From Deltaproteobacteria bacterium CG_4_8_14_3_um_filter_43_13 (lineage in GTDB: Bacteria; Desulfobacterota; UBA8473), in NCBI GenBank assembly GCA_002782605.1, contig PFIF01000192.1, positions 1-17,349 on the forward strand: a stretch of DNA of 17,349 bases. Direction: 5' to 3'. Below are positions 7,258-13,540 of the stretch, piece by piece. Numbering within the stretch: the first letter of the stretch is position 1; each line of letters starts with the position of its first letter. Under the pieces are notes generated by a model. It saw only the letters and a program-made list of their open reading frames with translations, did no database searches and had not been told where the DNA came from. Position numbers and translations under genes: made by a program.

Positions 7258-7320
7258 CATCAGCCTGGACAAAGATGCGCGGAAAAAACGCCCGCGCACC
7301 TGTCAGCCCGGGCGTTGAGC
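7252..7320 (+). other. attC-like integron recombination site C
   Basis: All attC hallmarks can be traced. R'' is ACCTAAC (7252-7258), an exact RYYYAAC, carrying the stop codon of the preceding gene. L'' is CTGGACA (7265-7271). A stem follows, TGCGCGG (7276-7282) with CCGCGCA (7292-7298). L' is TGTCAG (7301-7306). R' is GTTGAGC (7314-7320), an exact GTTRRRY. L'' is one base longer than L', giving the extrahelical base used for strand choice. The unpaired spacers are 6 and 7 nt. Total length is 69 bp. No integrase gene is visible in the window. Confidence 0.78.
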
Positions 7321-7325
7321 CCGTA

Positions 7326-7344
7326 GAAAAACCCTGGGTTTTTC
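7326..7344. terminator. Bidirectional terminator-like hairpin
   Basis: GAAAAACC (7326-7333) pairs with GGTTTTTC (7337-7344) around a 3-nt CTG loop, leaving a run of five T on either strand. It lies just after the attC-like site and could end transcription from the preceding cassette. The stem is AT-rich with only two or three GC pairs, so efficiency is uncertain. Confidence 0.45.
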
Positions 7345-7434
7345 CAATAATTACTTTATTAGACGGCAGATTTATGGCACTATCACTGAATAATATGAGG
7401 TCAAGCCGTTTACTCTTTACACAAGGAGATTGCA

Positions 7435-7605
7435 GTGGCCTGGCACAAAGATTACTCCTATTCCCAGGGGAAGTTCATACCCATCTTATTCAAGAGACAA
7501 ATCCTACCAGGCACCTTTGAGTATTCCCTGAATCAAATTAACAACCTGAAAAAGTCTAAGCTGATCGGAAAACTAATTCTCTGCCAAAGGCCAATTCAAT
7601 ATTAA
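7435..7605 (+). pseudogene. Remnant of an IS1182/DUF772-type transposase N-terminus
   Basis: This 56-codon frame opens with GTG after AAGGAG (7423-7428) and encodes SYSQGKFIPILF and then RQILPGTFEYSLNQI. The phrase ILPGTFEYxLN is one I associate with the start of DUF772/IS1182-like transposases. In those the chain continues for several hundred residues with an FDARY/APAYDP region. Here the match stops after about 40 residues and the frame ends at 7605. So only the 5' tip of an insertion sequence is left, inside what should be the higBA cassette. The rest of the 7345-7607 gap shows nothing I recognise. Family naming is from memory. Confidence 0.6.
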
Positions 7606-7607
7606 AC

Positions 7608-7636
7608 TTGACAAATGTTAACACACATGTTAACTT
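7608..7636 (+). promoter_or_regulatory. higBA promoter with overlapping operator
   Basis: TTGACA (7608-7613) and TAACTT (7631-7636) are 17 bp apart. The predicted transcript begins at or within a few bases of the higB ATG (7646), so it may be leaderless. Two copies of TGTTAAC (7616-7622 and 7628-7634), each containing the palindrome GTTAAC, are 12 bp apart and fill the spacer and the -10 region. That is where an autorepressing HigA antitoxin would bind. The operator role is inference from position and symmetry. Confidence 0.62.
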
Positions 7637-7645
7637 CTATTTAAG

Positions 7646-7993
7646 ATGCGAGAAATACTTTTTTACGAAACAGCATCAGGTCAAAAACCGATTGAAGATT
7701 TTCTCGACCAACTTTCTTTTAAACAGGCTCAAAAAGTTACCTGGGTTTTGAAGCTTGTTGAAGAACTTGACCGAGTGCCTTCAAACTACTTCAAAAAAAT
7801 GGTTAATACTGGGGAATTATGGGAGGTTAGAGCTGCTGTTGGTTCAAATATCTTTCGTTTAATCGGATTTTTTGACGGCCCAAATCTTGTTGTTTTGGCC
7901 CATGCATTCCGGAAGAAGACTCAAAAAACGCCGAAGCAGGCCATTGAAATTGCTGAAGAAAGGAAAAAAGACTATTTTAGGAGGAAACAATAA
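7646..7993 (+). CDS. higB: HigB-type (Gp49/RelE superfamily) toxin
   Basis: The 115-residue product belongs to the phage-derived Gp49-like/HigB group of RelE-fold toxins, which are ribosome-dependent mRNA endonucleases. Visible family features are the opening strand REILFYETASGQKPIEDFLDQL, the helix KVTWVLKLVEEL, the GELWEVRAAVGSNIFRLIGF core (about residues 53-72) and the C-terminal strand LVVLAHAFRKKTQKTPKQAI. The following gene encodes the antitoxin and overlaps it by one base (TAATG). Toxin-first order is characteristic of higBA. No ribosome binding site is evident before the ATG, consistent with a leaderless transcript from the promoter directly upstream. Toxin identity is firm; the exact target is not readable. 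Confidence 0.87.
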   Translation: MREILFYETASGQKPIEDFLDQLSFKQAQKVTWVLKLVEELDRVPSNYFKKMVNTGELWEVRAAVGSNIFRLIGFFDGPNLVVLAHAFRKKTQKTPKQAIEIAEERKKDYFRRKQ

Positions 7994-8268
7994 TGAGCGA
8001 TCTTCAAAAATATATAAAAAACAGGAAGTCTCGTGATTCAAAGTTTGCCTTGGACTATGATACAGGTTACGAGCAGTTTAAAATTGGTGCACTCTTAAAA
8101 AAGGCACGTGAAGATGCTGGTTTTACCCAAGAAGACCTTGCGTCAAAATTGAATACTAAAAAATCAGCCATCTCTAGAATCGAAAATCATGCAGAGGATA
8201 TCAAACTCTCTACTTTGAAAAAAGTCGCAAATGCACTTGGTAAGGAGCTGCGTCTCGAAGTCGCGTAA
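7993..8268 (+). CDS. higA: HigA-type XRE-family antitoxin
   Basis: The 91-residue product is a helix-turn-helix antitoxin with a Cro/C1 (XRE) domain at about residues 28-85. The domain comprises IGALLKKAREDAGFTQEDLA, then SKLNTKKSAISRIENH, then LSTLKKVANALGKELRL. A short basic N-terminal segment (KYIKNRKSRDSKFALDYDTGY) probably wraps the toxin. ATG 7993 overlaps the higB stop and has AGGAGG at 7979-7984, which allows strong translation of the antitoxin relative to the toxin. It should bind and neutralise HigB and repress the promoter at 7608. Its stop codon lies in GCGTAAC (8263-8269), resembling an attC R'' box, but no matching right half follows. Confidence 0.89.
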   Translation: MSDLQKYIKNRKSRDSKFALDYDTGYEQFKIGALLKKAREDAGFTQEDLASKLNTKKSAISRIENHAEDIKLSTLKKVANALGKELRLEVA

Positions 8269-8326
8269 CTGCATCGAACAACGTATCGCACCATCATCCA
8301 GACAATCCCTTTATTTGTTGAGGTTA

Positions 8327-8941
8327 TTAATATCGTCCAGTCAAAATAAAAGGAGCCCAATAATACGGCTCGTACTTTCTTTTAATCATATCAACCTGAG
8401 CCTGTTTCAGAGAATGGGCTATCCCTTTACCACCTTTAATCTGAGTATAGAAATCATCCATGAAATCGGCCGTTACTTTATCATCTATACTCCACAGAGT
8501 AGAAACGACCGAGGGACTGCCTGCGTATAAGAATGACCTGTTTAGCCCTATTATCTCACTCCCGGTAGAAGATTTGCCCAAAGCAGTCTTACATGCACTT
8601 AAAATAACTGCCCTCCCTTTAAAATGGAGTTTAAATATCTCTAAGGCTGAAAGCCTCCCATCATCTCTATTGTCTGGTGCCAACAAAAGACTGGAATTAA
8701 CAGGGTCTTCTTCTGCGAAATGACCATGGGTTGCAAAGTGGACAATATCATAGGAATTCAACAATTCCTTTGCCTTTGTCTCTGTGGCATCCAGCTTTAA
8801 AAATACACTGGCCTTCTCTATCCTTTTTTGTATTCTTTCCACTTCTATTTCAGCATAAGGCAGGCTTAAACTCTCGTCTCCCAGAAAGGGGTTTCCAAAG
8901 GCAAGGAGGGGCTTTAGCCCTTTTCCCCCTTTTTTCTCCAT
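8327..8941 (-). CDS. CHAT domain, catalytic C-terminal part of a frameshifted TPR-CHAT lipoprotein
   Basis: This frame holds the last ~204 residues of a CHAT (caspase HetF associated with TPRs) cysteine-peptidase-like protein. The putative dyad is His72 in FATHGHF and Cys117 in LSACKTALG. The C-terminal EPYYWAPFILTGRY motif is also present. Its nominal start MEKKGGKG is not a true N-terminus. Upstream sequence coding the first half of the same CHAT fold lies in the next frame (8850-10652) and overlaps it. Both join cleanly if one A is removed from the A6 run at 8930-8935 (- strand), giving NGEKGGKGLKPLLAFG. So it is either a fragment of a broken gene or the second half of a recoded one. Confidence 0.85.
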   Translation of the reverse strand: MEKKGGKGLKPLLAFGNPFLGDESLSLPYAEIEVERIQKRIEKASVFLKLDATETKAKELLNSYDIVHFATHGHFAEEDPVNSSLLLAPDNRDDGRLSALEIFKLHFKGRAVILSACKTALGKSSTGSEIIGLNRSFLYAGSPSVVSTLWSIDDKVTADFMDDFYTQIKGGKGIAHSLKQAQVDMIKRKYEPYYWAPFILTGRY

Positions 8942-10652
8942 TGTATAACTTTAAAACCGTTGCGCTGGGGACATAGAATATAGAGTAGTCCTCTACAAGG
9001 TATTTTCCATTATTACTCAGTGCCGCAATTGGCAGATAATACAGAAAGTCATGTGGTATAAATCCTATCCTTCCTTTAGACACAAAAGGTATAATAGGTT
9101 TTAAGATTATATCATATATCCTCTGAGAAAGGCCTTCTGTCCTCTCTCTGTTTCTTGAAGAGACAGAGGAAAGGAAAGAGGATACAAGGTTTCTAAGCTC
9201 ATCGGCAGAGATCTTTACCCGCTCTAAATGAACCCTGTCTTTATCTGCTGACCAGATGTAGAGCAGATCGTCTGTTACAAAATAATCAACAAGCGTTGTA
9301 TCTTCATCCAGCATATTCTGTATCTCTGGTGAACCCAAAGATTGAACAGATATCATAGAAAATAGTTCTTCATTTTTGTTTTTTACCTTGATAACCAGGT
9401 CCCTGTAGCCACCTTCTGCCTTTATGAGCCTCGATGATATCTCCTTTATCTCTTCTTCGTTGTACGTCTTGACCAGTTGTCTCTTAACCTTCAGAATATC
9501 TTTGCTGTATTCTTCTTCCTTTTTTAAAAGTTCTTCCTCGGCTTTGTCTCTGCTAATATCCTTTCCGGCCAGAAGGTCTACCATGACCCTTGATTTGGCC
9601 CTTTCCGCCATCTCCATGGCTCCCTTGAAATCTCCTTCTCTGGATAGTATATAAATCAAAGACTCATAGATCACCTGCCGGTTAAACAGATAGGTCTCCT
9701 TTAATTTGTCAATAATTAAGGTCGAACGCTGTTGTTCTATGATTGCCGCTGCTTCTTTCAGCACCTCAATGGCTTTTTGCGAATTGCCAAATCCCAGGAA
9801 ATATCTGGAAAGGATGTACTTTGCCCATATCTGATAAAAGGGAAGGTGGTATTTATCCCCCATCTCATTCAATTTCTCGGCGGCCTTTTTTCCTTCATTG
9901 ATGTTCTTCTCCAGAATATATACCTGATTAAGAAAGAGCAGGGTGTCCATTTCTCCAATGCGGAAGCTTGCCTTTCCTGCAAGTTCTGATGCCCTTTCTA
10001 AATAACTATGAGAATCCTTCCAGTTTCCTTTGATGCCATTGGCCAAACCAAGAAAGTTAAAAGCATTTGCTTCCATCATCTGAAACACATTCTCAGGGGT
10101 ATAACTTCCTATTTTAGTTTTTCTTATCTCTTTATTCATTACTAAGAGTTGGTTCAAATGAGCGATTCCGTTGTCTACATTTTTTGTTCTAATGGCATCA
10201 TAGAAGGCCTGATCGAATTCCATTAATCTGTATTTCTTAACCATCTTGCTTACATAATCTGTCAGTATAAGCGATATCCCATATTCGAGTTCTGAATCTC
10301 TCCTTATAACCTGTAGATTAAACTCATCTTTGTAATCACTGTTCCCATCTATGGCCTGTTTAAAATAAGCTGCTGCCATAGCATAATCACCGTTCATCAG
10401 GAAGTAATGTCCGTAGTTATGATTTACAAATATCTTCATTGACGGGGTATTCCACTCTTTCTCTTTCTCCTTAATAAGGTTAAAGGCATCCTGGATTCTG
10501 CCAAATTCATATAACATGAATATCTTTCTGGAGGTTGCCGTTCCTTCACCGTAAAGATTCTTTCTCTTTCGAAACTCCTCTATGGCCCTATCAAAATAAT
10601 GGAGAGACCTTACCTCATCGCCAGTTGACTCATAGTGAAGCCCAACACTCAT
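8850..10652 (-). CDS. TPR-like and proximal CHAT region, central part of the frameshifted gene
   Basis: This 600-residue frame contains TPR-like helical repeats (about residues 1-370, such as HYFDRAIEEFRKRKN and DYAMAAAYFKQAI), then a coiled segment rich in K and E. The first half of a CHAT domain follows (LVDYFVTDDLLYIWSADKD and IGFIPHDFLYYLPIAAL, about 490-560). The last ~30 residues after LKLYNGEK are out of frame and not CHAT-like. The frame remains open upstream of its ATG to about 10717, encoding RNSQLRGASLTSDWG. That fits as a continuation of the lipoprotein start at 10864. The natural protein therefore probably spans 10864-8327 on the - strand, about 845 residues, with two indels that cancel in length. 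Confidence 0.82.
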   Translation of the reverse strand: MSVGLHYESTGDEVRSLHYFDRAIEEFRKRKNLYGEGTATSRKIFMLYEFGRIQDAFNLIKEKEKEWNTPSMKIFVNHNYGHYFLMNGDYAMAAAYFKQAIDGNSDYKDEFNLQVIRRDSELEYGISLILTDYVSKMVKKYRLMEFDQAFYDAIRTKNVDNGIAHLNQLLVMNKEIRKTKIGSYTPENVFQMMEANAFNFLGLANGIKGNWKDSHSYLERASELAGKASFRIGEMDTLLFLNQVYILEKNINEGKKAAEKLNEMGDKYHLPFYQIWAKYILSRYFLGFGNSQKAIEVLKEAAAIIEQQRSTLIIDKLKETYLFNRQVIYESLIYILSREGDFKGAMEMAERAKSRVMVDLLAGKDISRDKAEEELLKKEEEYSKDILKVKRQLVKTYNEEEIKEISSRLIKAEGGYRDLVIKVKNKNEELFSMISVQSLGSPEIQNMLDEDTTLVDYFVTDDLLYIWSADKDRVHLERVKISADELRNLVSSFLSSVSSRNRERTEGLSQRIYDIILKPIIPFVSKGRIGFIPHDFLYYLPIAALSNNGKYLVEDYSIFYVPSATVLKLYNGEKRGKRAKAPPCLWKPLSGRREFKPALC

Positions 10653-10696
10653 AAATATGTAAGGGATACCCCAGTCAGAGGTTAAGCTGGCTCCCC

Positions 10697-10864
10697 TTAA
10701 CTGTGAGTTACGTATTTTTCCGGCAGCTCGTTATCGTATGGACCGTTCAATTCTATTTTGGCAAGCCATTTTGGTGGTGCCGGCATATGAGTACATGCCG
10801 ATAATACAATAATAACCAGGCAGAGAATGGCATATAAGCATCTCTTAAAAAAACATTTTCCCAT
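10697..10864 (-). pseudogene. Lipoprotein signal peptide and N-terminus of the frameshifted TPR-CHAT gene
   Basis: A 55-codon frame starts at ATG 10864 with GGAGGG at 10869-10874. It encodes a classical lipoprotein signal: basic MGKCFFKR, a hydrophobic core, and lipobox LSAC with the acceptor Cys at residue 24. The mature part starts THMPAPPKWLAKIELNGPYD. It stops at 10697 after LPEKYVTHS. Adding one A to the A5 run at 10715-10719 (- strand) would continue it as LPEKIRNSQLRGAS into the TPR region. The intact protein would thus be anchored in a membrane facing the periplasm or cell surface. It is too short to be noticed as a gene on its own. Confidence 0.78.
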
Positions 10865-10893
10865 AATTCCCTCCAGATATGTGTGTTGTTCCT

Positions 10894-10922
10894 TATATAC
10901 TAATTTTGCAGTCTGTTGTCAA
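10894..10922 (-). promoter_or_regulatory. Strong sigma-70 type promoter of the first TPR-CHAT gene
   Basis: On the - strand, TTGACA (10922-10917) and TATATA (10899-10894) are separated by exactly 17 bp. This gives a predicted start near 10887 and a leader of about 23 nt with GGAGGG before ATG 10864. It lies 20 nt after the stop of the upstream TPR-CHAT gene, so the downstream gene can be expressed separately despite the close tandem arrangement. Confidence 0.7.
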
Positions 10923-10941
10923 GCAAGGGATGGCGGGGTGA

Positions 10942-13326
10942 CTACTCTGCCTCCCCTAAAAAGACAAAAGCACCCCAGTAATAGGGGTTGTCGGAACCGT
11001 AGCGGGACTTCACCGTTTCCCGCTGTTTGAGAGCCGCATGGCGAAGGGCTTCGGCCCGGTTCATCTTGCCTGATTGCAGGTTCTTGTAGAAAGAAACCAT
11101 CAGTTCCTTTGTCTCCCTGTCAGGAACCTCCCAGAGACTCATGACCAGACTCTTCGCACCCGCCTGTGTGAATGCCCTTCTCAGACCATAGACCCCTTCA
11201 CCGTTCTTCACGTCCCCCACTCCTGTCTCACAGGCCGACAGAACCACCAGATCCGTCCCCCGGAGATTCAGGCTGATAATCTTCTCTGCTGTCAGGATGC
11301 CTTCAGTGACACCCTCCTGAGACAGGGAACGGTTTGCCCCTGCCAGGGCAAGACCGGCACGGAGGAATGGGTTTTCGATACGCACAGGTTTCCTGGGAGA
11401 TGGTTTGTCTTTTCCAATAATGGTAATGCCCCTGCTTTTTTCATCCATCAGGGAAGACCAGTCCTGATCCGAGAGGAAGAAGCCATGGGTTGCCAGATGC
11501 AGGATCCGGGGGCTTTTCTTTTGCATCAGGACAGATTCCCGTGCATTTACCCCTGTGTAGGTATCGGAAGCTGAACGGCCCAAAAGGGCGGCTATGGCCT
11601 CCACTTCCTCTTTTGTCCCCGGCAGTCGTGAGAAGGTGAGTCCCTGCATCTGACGGGAGCGGGTCAATGGCCTTTCTTTTTCCCTCGTTGTTTGTTTAGC
11701 CGCAAGGTCAAAATCCGGGTCACCTATCAAGAGGGTCTTCTGTCCTTTTTCCTTGATTATGCCGTAACCGGCAATATCCCTCCCAGCAGAGACGTAGTGA
11801 AAAGTATGTGTCTCAATGAGATAGCGGCCTTTATCATCACGCAAAACCTCAAAGGGGATGAGGTTGAGACTGCCGTCAGGGGAAAGAAAGATTTGTCTTG
11901 ATTTGCCTAGGGCGGATGTTAACGGGGTGAAGATGCGTTTGTAGAGATCGTTGCTCTGTTTCGCCAGGACATCGGCAGGGGTTTTACTGTTCCCCAGAGA
12001 CTTCTTGAAAGATGCTGCCTGCTGGTCAATGCCATTGGCCTCGCCGAGATCAACCAGAGAGACATCGGAACCTTTTCCAGGAGAGAGGACAAAAGCGAGG
12101 TAGCGTGAGGCGCCCCACTTTCCTGTTTTGAAATCAAAGTCCTTTATCCGGGCCATCTCGATGAGTACCGCACCTTTGGGTAAAGCGGAAGCGACAGCGG
12201 AAGTGGTGGCTATTCTTGTCTTTCTCTGTTGGGCAAAGGCCTGACTCAGGCGGCTCAGTTGCCCCTCCAGGGTTTCCTTTTGGCTGGTAAGGTCGGTTAT
12301 GCGTTTCTGATAGGCTTCAGGCCCTTCCTTCCCCGATACTCCCAAGACGAGCCGTGCCAGTTCCTGCCGCACCCTGGTCAGTTTCGTGAATATTTCTTGT
12401 GCCTGTGGGTTGTCACCGGCGGTGAGGACATCCTGAATCCGCTTCTGGGCTTCGAGAAGGATACCCTTCCGGGCGAGCCAGATGTCCAGGGCGTTCCTTA
12501 TGGCTTTCGGGTTATCCGGGAAGCGCTGCCGGATGAGGTTGAGGTAAGCATGAAGATTATTCTCACGGGTTGCCAGGAACTGCATTTGCTGGGCTTCCGA
12601 GGCAAAGCCGAGGATCTGTTCGATCTGCCTACGGTCGCTCTCCTGAGCCCGTTCCATAAGGGTAAGGGCCTCACCATTTCTTTCCTGGAGAGCGTAGAGC
12701 AAGGCCAGGTTGTTCAGGGAAGCGGCGGTGTAGGAATGTTCCTGCCCCAGGACTTTCTCCCAGATCGCCAGGGAACGCTGGTAGAGGGACTCCGCCTTGT
12801 CGTAGGCACCCATGGTGTGATAGAGTCCAGCAAGGTTGTTCAGGGAAGCGGCGGTGTCGGGATGCTCTGGTCCCAGGATCTTCTCCCTGATAGTCAAGGA
12901 GCGCTGGTAGAGCGACTCCGCCTTCTCATGGACACCCATGGTTTGATAGAGTAAAGCCAGGTTGTTCAGGGAGGCGGCGGTATCGGGATGCTCGGGACCC
13001 AGGGCTTTCTCCCAGATCGCCAGGGATTGCCTGTAGAGGGGCTCAGCCTTGTCGTAGGCACCCATGGTCTTATAGAGTAAAGCCAGGTTATTCAGGGCGG
13101 CGGCGACATCGAGATGATCCAATCCTAGGGCCTTCTCACGGATTGCCAGGGCTTTCTTCGCATAGGGTGTCGCCTCAGCGTATTGGCCCTGCTGAAAAAG
13201 ACGGTTTACCTCCTGGGCCAGTTCCTTGGCCGTCTGAAGAGAGGAATCGTCCGACCAAGACGTCACTCCCGTCAGGAGAGCCACTGCCATAATCGAAATA
13301 ATAAAAAGTCCTTTCTTCATGTTCAC
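10942..13326 (-). CDS. Exported TPR-CHAT cysteine-peptidase-like protein
   Basis: This intact 794-residue protein starts with a Sec-type signal peptide (MKKGLFIISIMAVALLTG). Tetratricopeptide repeats of the 42-residue kinesin-light-chain type follow (about residues 35-235, LNNLALLYxTMGxYDKAExL). Then comes a helical linker (EAQQMQFLATRENNLHAYL) with coiled coil (about 330-360), and a CHAT domain (about 385-794). His614 in LATHGFF and Cys699 in LSACETGVG form the expected dyad, followed by SLWEVPD and NPYYWGAFVFLG. Start is GTG 13326 or ATG 13320; GGTGG at 13335-13331 precedes both. The gene is visibly richer in G+C than its neighbours, suggesting a different origin. CHAT proteins are caspase-like; the substrate is unknown, and the signal peptide points outside the cytoplasm. 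Confidence 0.92.
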   Translation of the reverse strand: MNMKKGLFIISIMAVALLTGVTSWSDDSSLQTAKELAQEVNRLFQQGQYAEATPYAKKALAIREKALGLDHLDVAAALNNLALLYKTMGAYDKAEPLYRQSLAIWEKALGPEHPDTAASLNNLALLYQTMGVHEKAESLYQRSLTIREKILGPEHPDTAASLNNLAGLYHTMGAYDKAESLYQRSLAIWEKVLGQEHSYTAASLNNLALLYALQERNGEALTLMERAQESDRRQIEQILGFASEAQQMQFLATRENNLHAYLNLIRQRFPDNPKAIRNALDIWLARKGILLEAQKRIQDVLTAGDNPQAQEIFTKLTRVRQELARLVLGVSGKEGPEAYQKRITDLTSQKETLEGQLSRLSQAFAQQRKTRIATTSAVASALPKGAVLIEMARIKDFDFKTGKWGASRYLAFVLSPGKGSDVSLVDLGEANGIDQQAASFKKSLGNSKTPADVLAKQSNDLYKRIFTPLTSALGKSRQIFLSPDGSLNLIPFEVLRDDKGRYLIETHTFHYVSAGRDIAGYGIIKEKGQKTLLIGDPDFDLAAKQTTREKERPLTRSRQMQGLTFSRLPGTKEEVEAIAALLGRSASDTYTGVNARESVLMQKKSPRILHLATHGFFLSDQDWSSLMDEKSRGITIIGKDKPSPRKPVRIENPFLRAGLALAGANRSLSQEGVTEGILTAEKIISLNLRGTDLVVLSACETGVGDVKNGEGVYGLRRAFTQAGAKSLVMSLWEVPDRETKELMVSFYKNLQSGKMNRAEALRHAALKQRETVKSRYGSDNPYYWGAFVFLGEAE
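12707..13085 (-). repeat. Four TPR coding units in exact 126-bp register
   Basis: The - strand sequence coding LNNLA (seen on the + strand as AGGTTGTTCAGGGA) recurs at 12707, 12833, 12959 and 13085, always 126 bp apart. Neighbouring units differ by few bases over long stretches, including third codon positions. This indicates recent duplication or ongoing gene conversion within the TPR region. Each unit equals one 42-residue TPR. Confidence 0.88.
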
Positions 13327-13337
13327 TTTACCACCCT

Positions 13338-13366
13338 ATCTTACAAAATGGTAATGCGGCAGTTAA
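13338..13366 (-). promoter_or_regulatory. Possible promoter of the second TPR-CHAT gene
   Basis: On the - strand, TTAACT (13366-13361) and TAAGAT (13343-13338) are 17 bp apart, each four of six to consensus. The predicted start lies within a few bases of the GGTGG ribosome binding site, leaving a very short leader. The -35 box overlaps the end of a 86-bp dyad (13362-13447), so folding or protein binding there could affect expression. Moderate evidence only. Confidence 0.35.
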
Positions 13367-13447
13367 GCCATGCCCCACAGGGCCATCGGTCTTGAACTCC
13401 TTGTTTTCTCTGAGCAGAGCGAAGGGAAACAGGAGTTCCGGCTTAAC
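13362..13447. repeat. Nested dyad between the cassette end and the TPR-CHAT gene
   Basis: Outer arms GTTAAGCC (13362-13369) and GGCTTAAC (13440-13447) are perfectly complementary. An inner, almost perfect stem pairs GAACTCCTTGTTT (13394-13406) with AAACAGGAGTTC (13427-13438). Innermost, CTCT and AGAG can also pair. The right outer arm is the R' core of the adjacent attC-like site on the - strand. The left arm duplicates that core in the opposite sense. The inner hairpin has no adjacent T-run. This may be a truncated cassette end. Confidence 0.55.
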
Positions 13448-13531
13448 GATTGGGCTCACCAGCAGCAGCAATGAGCTTACCCGTCAAGGCTGCCTCGCTT
13501 CTTGCTGTCTGGTACAGCCCTTGGGTAAGGC
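13441..13531 (-). other. attC-like integron recombination site A
   Basis: Read on the - strand, R'' is GCCTTAC (13531-13525; one mismatch to RYYYAAC). It is followed by spacer CCAA and L'' GGGCTGTACCAG. A variable stem includes CAGCAA/TTGCTG. Then come L' CTGGTGAGCCC, spacer AATC and R' GTTAAGC (13447-13441, an exact GTTRRRY). L'' is again one base longer than L', giving an extrahelical base, and the unpaired spacers are 4 and 4 nt. It lies 9 nt after the stop of the TIGR02391-like gene, the usual place for attC. Length is 91 bp. Confidence 0.68.
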
Positions 13532-13540
13532 GTTGTTATT

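Noticed and set aside
7275..7520. 81-codon open frame on the + strand
   Set aside because: It begins inside the attC-like site and runs through a terminator-like hairpin and the transposase remnant in another frame. It has no ribosome binding site and no recognisable protein features.
8263..8323. Full attC site after higA (GCGTAAC to GTTGAGG, 61 bp)
   Set aside because: The spacing is right, but no L''/L' complementarity can be found between the boxes. Only the left core is kept as a possible truncated remnant.
8915..8945. Classical programmed -1 frameshift (A AAA AAG type) in the TPR-CHAT gene
   Set aside because: The required shift is +1, and the zero-frame codons do not place the A-run in the slippery X XXY YYZ register. 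Indel or transcriptional slippage fits better.
11074..11574. 166-codon open frame antisense to the CHAT domain
   Set aside because: It is a low-complexity Cys/His-rich reading opposite conserved CHAT motifs, without a ribosome binding site or family resemblance.
12229..12954. 241-codon open frame antisense to the TPR-CHAT gene
   Set aside because: Its repeated VVQGSGGVGM pattern is the antisense reading of the 126-bp TPR repeats. The sense frame has a full signal peptide, TPR and CHAT motifs.
8327..13326. CHAT proteins as part of a type III-E CRISPR (Craspase) system
   Set aside because: There is no CRISPR array, gRAMP effector or Cas gene in the window, and both CHAT proteins carry export signals, unlike Craspase TPR-CHAT.
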